NCBI GenBank assembly: GCA_943788405.1
Contig: CALSQD010000001.1
Coordinates: forward strand, 248,001 to 312,000
DNA from: an uncultured Flavobacteriales bacterium
GTDB taxonomy: Bacteria > Bacteroidota > Bacteroidia > Flavobacteriales > BACL11
DNA: 64,000 nt
Reading direction: 5' to 3'
In this document: positions 55,570 through 63,953 of the stretch, one piece after another
How the letters are laid out: each line of letters starts with the position of its first letter
Numbering within the stretch: position 1 is the first letter of the stretch
Notes under the pieces: generated by a model
The model's input: the letters and a program-made list of their open reading frames with translations, nothing else
The model's database searches: none
What the model was told of the DNA's origin: nothing
Position numbers and translations under genes: made by a program

Positions 55570-55779
55570 TAAGCATATGTCTTATTGAAGTAAGTATATC
55601 ATTTAATAACATAAGTATTTGTCTTATATAATTAAGTATGCATTTTATATACCTAAGTATATTATTTAATAAACTAAGTGTATGTATTAAGCAGGTAAGT
55701 ATTTATCTTAATAAACTAAGTATGACTATTAACAAGATAAGTATATCTGACAACAAACTAAGGTGTTATCTTATTAAAA
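55570..55779. repeat. Phased array of ten 21-bp direct repeats
   Basis: Unit starts: 55570, 55591, 55612, 55633, 55654, 55675, 55696, 55717, 55738, 55759, every step exactly 21. Unit positions 1-4 are TAAG in all ten; positions 5-7 are TAT in seven; A at 15 and A at 19 are invariant; 13-15 are TTA in nine of ten, giving a TAA-N9-TTA dyad (TAAG-N7-CTTA in units 1, 3, 7 and 10). Positions 8, 10, 12 and 16-18 vary. The array starts 14 bp upstream of the XRE -7 box and ends 13 bp after the purF stop. 21 bp is two helical turns. Confidence 0.9.
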
Positions 55780-55792
55780 AATTGGGGTGCAG

Positions 55793-57688
55793 TTAATATG
55801 CCCTTTCGTTATTCCCTTCCATGTAATTCATGAAAGCTTTGTTTACCACCTTTACTCCTCCTGGAGTTGGGTAGTTTCCTGTAAAGTACCAATCTCCTTG
55901 GTAATCAGGGCAAGATGCATGTAAATCCGAAATGGATTGGTAGATAATTTCCACCTCAGCATTTGTACCTTTAGGAGTTAGTAGTTCACTAATCTTAACT
56001 GAAATTTCATCTGCAGTAAATGGCTTATAAATCTCTTGCACATAATTTACCATTTCTTCTTTTGGTAAATGAGCTTGAGCTTTACATCTATCATAAGCAT
56101 CAGTAAGTATGTGTTCTTGTTTAGTATCTTTCAATAATTCTACTGCAGCATTAAAGGCAATAAAATCTCCCATTTTAGCCATATCAATACCATAACAATC
56201 AGGATATCTAATTTGTGGTGCTGATGAAACAACAACTATTTTTTTAGGATTTAATCGGTCTAATATTCTAATAATGGATTGTTTTAAAGTAGTACCTCTT
56301 ACAATACTATCGTCAATCATTACTAGGTTGTCAGTAGGTTTTACAGTACCATAAGTAACATCATAAACATGGGCTACCAAGTCATCTCTACTATCATCTG
56401 AAGTGATAAAGGTTCTTAATTTTGCATCCTTAATTGCAATCTTCTCAGCTCTTGGAGATATCTCCATTATTTTTGCAATTTCATCATGACAAGGATTATC
56501 ACCTAAAGCCTGAATCTTTTGTGTTTTTACTTCATTTAAGTAAGCATCACAACCTTTTAGCAAACCAAAATAAGACACCTCAGCAGTATTTGGTATATAT
56601 GAAAACACAGTATTTTTCACATCATTATCAATAGTCTCTAATACCTTAGGGAAAATTCTTTTTCCAAGTTCTAATCGCTCATTATATATACCAGCATCAT
56701 TCCCTCTACTAAAGTATATTCTTTCAAATGAACATGATTTTCTTTCTAAAGGCTCTCTCACTTGTCTTTCCTCAACAGTACCATCTTTTTTAATGATAAG
56801 TGCGTGCCCTCTTTTTATTTCATGAATATCTTCACCATTTACATTTAGTGCTGTTTGTATTACTGGCTTTTCTGACGCCACAACAACAACCTCATCATCT
56901 TTATAGAAGTATGCAGGTCTTATTCCGTTAGGATCTCTAAGTGCAAATGCATCACCATGCCCCATTAACCCACACATTACATAACCACCATCCCAATATT
57001 TTGCTGATTGAGTTAAAATATCCTGTAGGTCTAATTCTTCTTCAATTTTAGCCGTTATTTCTTTCTTGCTAAACTTATCCTTGTACTTGTAGTAAATTTC
57101 ATCATTTGCTTCATCTAAAAAATGACCAATCTTTTCAAGTATCGTTACTGTATCAGCTTTCTGTTTTGGGTGTTGCCCTAAATCCACTAACTGATTAAAT
57201 AATTCATCAACATTCGTCATATTGAAATTACCAGCCAATACTACATTTCTAGTTTTCCAGTTACTTTGGCGTAAAAAAGGATGACATTGTTCAATTGTAT
57301 TTCCTCCAAATGTTCCGTAACGCAAATGTCCTAAAAACAATTCTCCTGTAAATGGCATATTTTGCTTCATCCACTCAGGGTCCTTTAATTTTTCAGGATC
57401 ATTATTTTCTAATTCAATAAACCTTTTGTTTACTTGCTTAAATACATCCTGTATAGGATTTGTAGCTACCGATCTTTTTCTACTGATGTATCTTTTACCT
57501 GGAGCAACATCTAATTTTACATTTGCCAAACCAACACCATCTTGTCCTCTATTATGCTGTTTTTCCATCAGCAAATACATTTTGTTTAAACCATAAAAAG
57601 AGGTTCCGTATTTCTTTTGATAAAAATCTAAAGGTTTAAGTAGTCGGAGCATTGCTACTCCACATTCGTGCTTTATTGAATCACTCAT
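55793..57688 (-). CDS. purF: Amidophosphoribosyltransferase (Bacteroidota long form)
   Basis: Amidophosphoribosyltransferase, first step of purine synthesis. 631 residues, the length of the long Bacteroidota form. The glutaminase nucleophile is Cys9 (HECGVAML), exposed after removal of 8 residues; GHLRYGTFG and DGGYVMCGLMGHGDAFALRDPNGIRP follow, and the PRPP loop VMIDDSIVRGTTLKQS. Lacks the short-form C terminus. A TAATTTTG box is at 57709-57716 (minus strand). The 21-bp repeat array begins 13 bp beyond its stop. Confidence 0.93.
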   Translation of the reverse strand: MSDSIKHECGVAMLRLLKPLDFYQKKYGTSFYGLNKMYLLMEKQHNRGQDGVGLANVKLDVAPGKRYISRKRSVATNPIQDVFKQVNKRFIELENNDPEKLKDPEWMKQNMPFTGELFLGHLRYGTFGGNTIEQCHPFLRQSNWKTRNVVLAGNFNMTNVDELFNQLVDLGQHPKQKADTVTILEKIGHFLDEANDEIYYKYKDKFSKKEITAKIEEELDLQDILTQSAKYWDGGYVMCGLMGHGDAFALRDPNGIRPAYFYKDDEVVVVASEKPVIQTALNVNGEDIHEIKRGHALIIKKDGTVEERQVREPLERKSCSFERIYFSRGNDAGIYNERLELGKRIFPKVLETIDNDVKNTVFSYIPNTAEVSYFGLLKGCDAYLNEVKTQKIQALGDNPCHDEIAKIMEISPRAEKIAIKDAKLRTFITSDDSRDDLVAHVYDVTYGTVKPTDNLVMIDDSIVRGTTLKQSIIRILDRLNPKKIVVVSSAPQIRYPDCYGIDMAKMGDFIAFNAAVELLKDTKQEHILTDAYDRCKAQAHLPKEEMVNYVQEIYKPFTADEISVKISELLTPKGTNAEVEIIYQSISDLHASCPDYQGDWYFTGNYPTPGGVKVVNKAFMNYMEGNNERAY

Positions 57689-57722
57689 TGGGTTGGTTTT
57701 AAGAATTGCAAAATTACATTTA

Positions 57723-57953
57723 TTATTCGATAATCTTCATTAACCCTGCAATACCTGGGTTTGTATAAGTTGTACCGTCTACCACTAATGTTGGTATTAT
57801 TCTTTTACCATTATTTATCTTCTCAACTAACGCAATTGCTTCCTCATCATCAGTAATTACAATATACTCAAATTCAACTCCTTTTGAGTTTAGAAAATTC
57901 TTTGCGTTTACGCAATCAGGGCACCAATCAGCACCATATACTTTAATATTCAT
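57723..57953 (-). CDS. Glutaredoxin-like protein (CPDC)
   Basis: 76-residue glutaredoxin/mycoredoxin-like protein with redox motif WCPDC (residues 10-14), the cis-Pro in IIPTLVVDG and a C-terminal glycine motif (NPGIAGL). It reduces disulfides or low-molecular-weight mixed disulfides in the cytosol. It overlaps the preceding gene by 11 bases. Confidence 0.88.
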   Translation of the reverse strand: MNIKVYGADWCPDCVNAKNFLNSKGVEFEYIVITDDEEAIALVEKINNGKRIIPTLVVDGTTYTNPGIAGLMKIIE

Positions 57954-58224
57954 TGGTATAAAATTTATAGGTTATTTCGTTTTGTATAATTGTACATTCT
58001 TTGCAGTGGGAAATATAGGTGAATTGATATTTCTTATTCATATCAAAATCACCTTCTGTTGTAAAAAGTCTTGAACACTCCACTTCACCTTCAGGAGAGA
58101 ATCTTTGAATTCTATACGCATTATTTTCCATTATAAGTGAAAACCATGACCCTGCCCCAACCCCTGTAAGCCATTGTGCGTTTTCAGGTACATTTTTTGG
58201 TATTTGTGGTTTTTCTATACTCAT
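57943..58224 (-). CDS. Uncharacterised protein, possible C-terminal half of DUF6695-like pair
   Basis: 93 residues, no signal peptide. N terminus MSIEKPQIPKNVPENAQWL is linker-like, then GVGAGSWFSL and an R-F-S-P-E-G-E-V-E-C-S-R stretch; two cysteines in SHCKECTII. It overlaps the 217-residue upstream gene by ATGA and the glutaredoxin gene downstream. In related species I recall the two halves as one protein (DUF6695), so this could be a split gene. Confidence 0.6.
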   Translation of the reverse strand: MSIEKPQIPKNVPENAQWLTGVGAGSWFSLIMENNAYRIQRFSPEGEVECSRLFTTEGDFDMNKKYQFTYISHCKECTIIQNEITYKFYTNEY

Positions 58225-58874
58225 AGTCTTTCAATACTTGTAAAATATGATTTTATAAAGCTTTTATTTATCTGCTTACAATTCCCACCTCCAACAACAT
58301 AATAAGTAGAATTTGCAATACTTACATTTCGCTTAGGAGATGGCGATAAGCAAAATGGATATTTTAACCTTAATTCAGTACATAAACTTGGATTAGATGC
58401 ACGCATAATACTCGATACAAATCGAGAGCAATTTGTACCCCCCCACACTAAAGGACCATAAGCTACTGCCCCTTTATCTTGAATTGACTTAGCATATTTA
58501 TATCCTTTTTCAAAACAAATATTATTCAGTACTGAAGCAAATAACTTCCCTTCTCCGTGTGTGGATTGTAAAGCAGATATTTCCAACAGGATTTCTTCAA
58601 TATTGCTAATACTTCCCTTATCAATATTAGCAGTAGTTTTTAATCTTACATCTGGGTCAGTTTCCATATCTCTAACTCTACCAAAACCAAATGGAGTATG
58701 ATACCTACCAAAATCCATATAATGTAATTGCTGAGTTGCTGAGTTTACCAACACCAATGCTGAATGCCCCACTCTATACTTTCCATTTGTAGATAAGACT
58801 CTATCGTACCAGGCACCAGCTGCAGTTACCATTCCTTCTGGCCAGGCTAATACAATTATAAAGTCATTTTGCAT
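58221..58874 (-). CDS. Permuted papain-fold (LRAT/NlpC-like) protein, DUF6695-like
   Basis: 217 residues, no signal peptide. Order of motifs: LAWPEGMVTAAGAWYDRVL (N terminus), GHSALVLVNSATQQLHYMDFGRY with a His at about 38, then NCSRFVSSIM with a Cys at about 149. A His early and an NC-x-x-FV cysteine late is the arrangement of circularly permuted NlpC/P60 and LRAT-type enzymes. Possible acyl- or peptide-acting enzyme (inference). It matches what I recall as DUF6695. Overlaps the 93-residue gene downstream. Confidence 0.6.
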   Translation of the reverse strand: MQNDFIIVLAWPEGMVTAAGAWYDRVLSTNGKYRVGHSALVLVNSATQQLHYMDFGRYHTPFGFGRVRDMETDPDVRLKTTANIDKGSISNIEEILLEISALQSTHGEGKLFASVLNNICFEKGYKYAKSIQDKGAVAYGPLVWGGTNCSRFVSSIMRASNPSLCTELRLKYPFCLSPSPKRNVSIANSTYYVVGGGNCKQINKSFIKSYFTSIERL

Positions 58875-58890
58875 GATGTAAAGATATAAA

Positions 58891-60282
58891 TTATATCCTT
58901 TTTATCAAATCAGAATTCTCAAGAGCAAACTCCTCTAATATCTTAAAGAAATTTTGAATCTCTTCAGTTGAGTTTTCTCCATTAATAGTTACTAACCTTA
59001 CAAAAGCATTCCCTTTTGAATGACCAAAACCTACCATCAACTTATTGTTTTCATATAGTTTAGTACACAAGTCCTCTGGATCAAAATCTTTATAGTTAAA
59101 GCAAATAGAAAGAGAATCTTCAAAACTATATAAAGTATAATCTTTATTATCCTTCACATAATTTCTTGCTGTATCTGCCAAATGAAACTCATGATCTACA
59201 ATGTCAGCAATTCCATTAGTACCTATTGCTTTCCAAAGTGTCCATAATTTTAGTGCGTTATTTCTTCTTCCACACTCAAATGAGGTTTGCCCTAAATTAT
59301 AATTTTCATCATCCGTTTGATACAAATAAGTTGCATCATTATTAAATGAATTATATAAATCTCTATTATCTTTTACTACTAAAATTGAAGTACTTAAAGG
59401 AGCCCCTAAAGTTTTATGAGCATTAAAACAAAATGAATCGGTATTTTCAATCCCATTTACTAGGTGATAGTATTTTTTACTAAAGATAACTGAACCTCCA
59501 AAAGCACCATCTAAATGCAACCATATTTTATGTTCTTTACAGATAGGAGCTAATTTAGCTACATTATCAAAAGCACATAAAACAGTAGTTCCTGCAGTTG
59601 CATTAATATAAAATGGTGTAAATCCATTTGCAATATCTTGCTCTACTTGGTTTTTAAAATCATCTGCACATATTCTACCCTTTTCATCAGTTTTTATATA
59701 GCGAATATTATCTCTTCCTACTCCAGCAAAGGCAGCATTTTTAGCTATTGAATAATGAGAATTTTTTGATGTGTATGCAATGAATTTCTCTTGCATACCT
59801 TTATTTCTAATCTCACTATCTTTTTTATCTCTAGCCATTACTAGGGACATGAAATTACTCATTGAGCCACCTGTAGGAAAAGTTCCTCCATAAGCTTTAG
59901 GATAACCTATAATATTGCTAACCTCTTTTATTATCTCCTTTTCAACTGCTACCTGTGGGCCTGCTATCTTGTAAGTAGCCATACTGTTATTAAGCATAAC
60001 AGCAAGTAAATCACCTAAAATTGCTTTACTATGCCTACCTCCAAAAAGTTGATTAAAAAATAATTTTGAAGATGATTTAGGGGTGTTTAAAACTAAGTTT
60101 TTTAATTCTTTTTTAAAATCCTCAGCAATAGCAGGAGTTGATTTTAAAGTCAAATCAAATTTATTATTTAATTCAGAAGTAGGAATTACATTCGCTACTG
60201 GATTCTTAAATTCATCAGCTAATAATTCATTAACTAACTCATTAAACAGAACTAAATCTTCCTTTATATTATTTTGCATCAA
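58891..60282 (-). CDS. Group II PLP-dependent decarboxylase
   Basis: 463-residue pyridoxal-phosphate decarboxylase of group II (glutamate/aspartate/cysteine-sulfinate/aromatic family). YPKAYGGTFPTGGSMSNFMSLVMAR, NATAGTTVLCAFD, WLHLDGAFGGSVIFS and the PLP lysine in FNAHKTLGAPLS are visible. The exact substrate cannot be read from motifs. No close operon partner; 16 bases separate it from the DUF6695-like gene. Confidence 0.88.
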   Translation of the reverse strand: MMQNNIKEDLVLFNELVNELLADEFKNPVANVIPTSELNNKFDLTLKSTPAIAEDFKKELKNLVLNTPKSSSKLFFNQLFGGRHSKAILGDLLAVMLNNSMATYKIAGPQVAVEKEIIKEVSNIIGYPKAYGGTFPTGGSMSNFMSLVMARDKKDSEIRNKGMQEKFIAYTSKNSHYSIAKNAAFAGVGRDNIRYIKTDEKGRICADDFKNQVEQDIANGFTPFYINATAGTTVLCAFDNVAKLAPICKEHKIWLHLDGAFGGSVIFSKKYYHLVNGIENTDSFCFNAHKTLGAPLSTSILVVKDNRDLYNSFNNDATYLYQTDDENYNLGQTSFECGRRNNALKLWTLWKAIGTNGIADIVDHEFHLADTARNYVKDNKDYTLYSFEDSLSICFNYKDFDPEDLCTKLYENNKLMVGFGHSKGNAFVRLVTINGENSTEEIQNFFKILEEFALENSDLIKRI

Positions 60283-60404
60283 TTTGTATTAAAAATAGTT
60301 AGCAAAAGTAGAAAAAATGTGCTGTAAGAGCTTTTAGGCAGACTATAAGTTTGAATACATAAGATAATAGGATTCCTACTTCCTAAAAAATCATAAATTT
60401 TCCG

Positions 60405-60412
60405 TATTTTTG
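60405..60412 (+). promoter_or_regulatory. -7 box (TATTTTTG)
   Basis: TATTTTTG ending 4 bases before the ATG at 60417, so a leaderless or near-leaderless transcript is implied. Confidence 0.45.
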
Positions 60413-60416
60413 TGGA

Positions 60417-63400
60417 ATGAAAAGATTACAAACTACCCTTTCTATGCTGTTTTTTATACTATTTTCAGCTAATAGTCAGGTTTTAATAAATGAATATTCA
60501 GCAGCTAATTACAATACTTTTACCGATAATTATGGAGAGTTTGAAGATTGGGTGGAACTTTATAACCCTACTGCTGCTGCAATTGATATAAATGGATGGG
60601 CACTTACTGATAAACCAAATAATCCAACTAAATGGATATTCCCTTCATCCTTCATAATTCCTGCAAATGGGGTCGCTATTATTTATTGTTCTGGTCGAGA
60701 TGAATTAGTTGGAGGAAATGCTCATTCTAATTTTAAAATAACACAAACAAAAGGCAATGAAGTTCTGATGCTTTCTGATGCAGCTGGTATTTTTCAGGAC
60801 TCTATTCGTGTTTTTCCAAATCAAAATTCTCATTCAAGAGGAAGAGAAACAGACGGCTCAGCAATTTGGAGTGTATTTACTTCAGGAACACCTAATGCGA
60901 GTAATATTGGGGCAATGCAAGAGTACGCAACTACCCCTGTATTTTCACAAGTTGGAGGATACAACTCTGCTACTGTTAACTTAACCTTAACTTCTCCTGA
61001 TCCTAATATCACAATATATTACACTACAAATGGTGATGAACCTGACAATACATCTACACTCTATACGGGTGCAATAACTATTTCTACAACATCTGTAATT
61101 AAAGCAATAGCTTATAGCTCAACACCTAACATCCCTACTAGTTTTATTGATTATCACACTTTCTTTATCAATGATACTCACACAATTCCTATTCTTTCAA
61201 TCTCTGGAGATGAGGTTAGTAACTTATTAGGGAATTCAGCTACTTGGGGACAAGGAAACTTAGAACCTCATGGTACTATAGAATGGTTTGATGAAAATGG
61301 AATATTACTCGATAAAGGAACTGGCGAATACAATAAGCATGGAAACGACTCTTGGGCTTACGGTCAAAGAGGTTTTGATTACATTATGAGAGACCAGTTT
61401 GGATATAATTATGCTTTAAAAGACAAACTCTTTATGACTAAAGATAGAGATAAGTTTCAAAGAATTATACTAAAAGCTGCTGCCAATGATAATTTTTCAT
61501 TTGAAGATGGGGCTCATATTCGTGATGCTTATGTTCATCACTTATCTCAACTAGGGGATTTAAGAATGGATGAAAGATCCTATACTTCTTGTATTGTATA
61601 TCGAGATGGAGAATACTGGGGTGTATATGATCTTAGAGAAAAAGCAGATGATCATGATTTTACTGATTATTATTACGATCAGGATAAGAATAATTTACAA
61701 TACTTAAAAACCTGGGGAGGAACTTGGTCAGAATACGGAGGGCCACAAGCACAAACAGATTGGAATAATTTCAAAAACTATGTAGCGGCTAATTCAATGA
61801 CTAATCAAGCTAATTATAACTTAGTTAAAAGTCAATATAATACAGGAAGCTTAATTGATTACTTTTTATTGAACATGTATGTTGTTGCTTCTGATTGGTT
61901 AAACTGGAATACAGCTTGGTGGAGAGGGATGGATCCTAATGGAGATAAAAAGAAATGGCGTTATGTTCTTTGGGATATGGATGCCACTTTCGATCATTAC
62001 ATTAATTATACAGGAGTACCTAGTACTTCTCCTACTGCAGAGCCATGTGACCCTAGCTCATTAAATGACCCTGGAGGACAAGGACATGTGCCAATATGGA
62101 ATAAACTACTAACAAATAATGATTTTCATGATGATTATATCAATAGATGGCAGGATTTAGCAAACGGGCCTTTATCTTGTACTTATATGGTAGATTTATT
62201 GGATAGTATGATTGCTGTTATTGACCCTGAAATGCCAAGGCAAATTTCAACTTGGGGAGGAGGAACATATGCTGATTGGCAAGGTAATGTTCAAGATTTA
62301 AGAAACTTTATTTTAGCTAGATGTGATAGTATAAACTCTGGTTTTGTAGATTGTGATTCATCTATAACTGGAATATATAATGTTACAGTTGAAATCATTG
62401 GGATAGGAGAGGTTGAAATGAGTAATGGGAATATCATTAATAATGGAAACACACCTTGGACTGACCAAAGGTTTGGAGGTGTAGCACTTCCTTTTGAAGT
62501 GAAGAGTGGTTCTTTTGATCATTGGGAAGTAATCTCTACAAATACTTATATTTTTGATCCAAATGTAGACACTCTAGTTTTAGATTTGCAAGGAGATGTA
62601 ACAGTTCAAGCCTATTTTATTCCAACAAAAAGTATAACTTATCAAGTTATCCCTGCAGGAACTTCAACAACCATTACGGCTGATGGAGCCATAATAAACA
62701 CTTTCCCTTCACCAAAAAATTATATGATTGGGAATACAGTAAATATATCTCCAAATATTGATCCTTTATATGGATTCAGCACTTGGGGCTCTGATAGCGT
62801 TACATTAATGCCTTTACCTACCAATATGCTAGATTCATTTTATGCATCTAATGATGATACTGTAACTTTATATCTTTATAAAAAGCCGACTATTGTATAT
62901 GATGTAAATCCTACAGGAACTACAACATCTATTAATATTAATGGGAATATTATTTCAAACTTTCCTTACTCTGAAACTGTATTTATTGATGATTTAAATA
63001 CAATTAACCCTAATATTGACCCTCAATTTGTATTTAACTCTTGGGAAACAGATAGTAATACATTACTAAACGGAAGTTTAGCTAATAATTCTTTTTATGG
63101 AGAATATAATGACTCTGTTATTTTAAATATTTCTAAGATGAGTGCATTTATTCAAGGGAATGATACTATCTGTAGTAATGCTAAAACAGATGCTGAGGTA
63201 AAAATTTACTTTAATAATGCTACAGCTCCTTTTACATTTACCTATACAATTAATGGGATAATTCAACCATCTATTACTACTACCATAAACCCTTATATTA
63301 TTAAAACTAAACAAGAGGGAAGCTATGCTTTAACTTATTTTTCTGATGTTAATAAAATTGGAAACACTCAAGGACAAGCTATTGTTACTATTCTCCCTTC

Positions 63401-63953
63401 TCCTATAGCAAATTTTGAAGCTCAACCTGATAGCATGACTATCCTTTACACAACAACACAACTAATTGATAAATCTGAAGGTAATATTGTTAGCTGGCAA
63501 TGGGATTTTGGAGACAATTCTGCACCGAATTTTACATATAACCCTTATCATACTTACAATGATTCAATAGCAATTTATCAAATAAGCTTAATTGCACAAG
63601 ATGATAAAGGATGTGTAGATACTACTTTTAAGCATATTCAAATTACTGATGATTATTGGATTTATATTCCAAACTCATTTACTCCAGATTTAGACGGAAT
63701 AAATGATAATTTTTGCATTGCATACCATGGTGTAAGAGAAGAAACTTTTGTTTTTAATATTTATAGCCGCTTTAGTGAATTGGTATATTCTACTAATAAC
63801 ATTCATGATTTAGATTGTGATAATGGTTGGGATGGAAAACACCAAATATCAGAAGAAGAACTCCCATTAGGAACATATATTTATGAAATATATTATCAAG
63901 ATTTTGAAGGTTGGAAGCATCAAGAAACCTCTGAAATTATTCTTATTAGATAA
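60417..63953 (+). CDS. Large secreted lamin-tail/CotH/PKD protein with T9SS type B C terminus
   Basis: 1178 residues. Signal peptide (1-20); lamin-tail domain (about 21-135, LINEYSAANYNTF, EDWVELYNP, WALTD); a chitobiase-like beta domain (about 175-245, NITIYYTTNGDEPD); CotH kinase-like domain (about 255-620, YNKHGNDSWAYGQRGFDYIM, YRDGEYWGVYDLREKADD, YVLWDMDATFDHY); internal repeats of about 85 residues (660-900, TYQVIPAGTSTTI and VYDVNPTGTTTSI); a PKD domain (about 1005-1085, WQWDFGDNS); and the gliding-motility-type T9SS type B domain (about 1090-1178, NSFTPDLDGINDNF, WDGK). Outer-surface protein, function unknown. Confidence 0.9.
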   Translation: MKRLQTTLSMLFFILFSANSQVLINEYSAANYNTFTDNYGEFEDWVELYNPTAAAIDINGWALTDKPNNPTKWIFPSSFIIPANGVAIIYCSGRDELVGGNAHSNFKITQTKGNEVLMLSDAAGIFQDSIRVFPNQNSHSRGRETDGSAIWSVFTSGTPNASNIGAMQEYATTPVFSQVGGYNSATVNLTLTSPDPNITIYYTTNGDEPDNTSTLYTGAITISTTSVIKAIAYSSTPNIPTSFIDYHTFFINDTHTIPILSISGDEVSNLLGNSATWGQGNLEPHGTIEWFDENGILLDKGTGEYNKHGNDSWAYGQRGFDYIMRDQFGYNYALKDKLFMTKDRDKFQRIILKAAANDNFSFEDGAHIRDAYVHHLSQLGDLRMDERSYTSCIVYRDGEYWGVYDLREKADDHDFTDYYYDQDKNNLQYLKTWGGTWSEYGGPQAQTDWNNFKNYVAANSMTNQANYNLVKSQYNTGSLIDYFLLNMYVVASDWLNWNTAWWRGMDPNGDKKKWRYVLWDMDATFDHYINYTGVPSTSPTAEPCDPSSLNDPGGQGHVPIWNKLLTNNDFHDDYINRWQDLANGPLSCTYMVDLLDSMIAVIDPEMPRQISTWGGGTYADWQGNVQDLRNFILARCDSINSGFVDCDSSITGIYNVTVEIIGIGEVEMSNGNIINNGNTPWTDQRFGGVALPFEVKSGSFDHWEVISTNTYIFDPNVDTLVLDLQGDVTVQAYFIPTKSITYQVIPAGTSTTITADGAIINTFPSPKNYMIGNTVNISPNIDPLYGFSTWGSDSVTLMPLPTNMLDSFYASNDDTVTLYLYKKPTIVYDVNPTGTTTSININGNIISNFPYSETVFIDDLNTINPNIDPQFVFNSWETDSNTLLNGSLANNSFYGEYNDSVILNISKMSAFIQGNDTICSNAKTDAEVKIYFNNATAPFTFTYTINGIIQPSITTTINPYIIKTKQEGSYALTYFSDVNKIGNTQGQAIVTILPSPIANFEAQPDSMTILYTTTQLIDKSEGNIVSWQWDFGDNSAPNFTYNPYHTYNDSIAIYQISLIAQDDKGCVDTTFKHIQITDDYWIYIPNSFTPDLDGINDNFCIAYHGVREETFVFNIYSRFSELVYSTNNIHDLDCDNGWDGKHQISEEELPLGTYIYEIYYQDFEGWKHQETSEIILIR

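Noticed and set aside
55570-55779. Array as a CRISPR, or as a coding repeat
   Set aside because: Units are 21 bp with no spacers and no cas genes are present. 21 bp equals seven codons, and one minus-strand frame gives leucine-rich heptads, but it is broken by a stop at 55703-55705 and lacks a start codon, and TAA stops interrupt the plus strand.
55793-57688. PurF unusually long
   Set aside because: About 630 residues is normal for Bacteroidota PurF; the active Cys and PRPP loop are intact.
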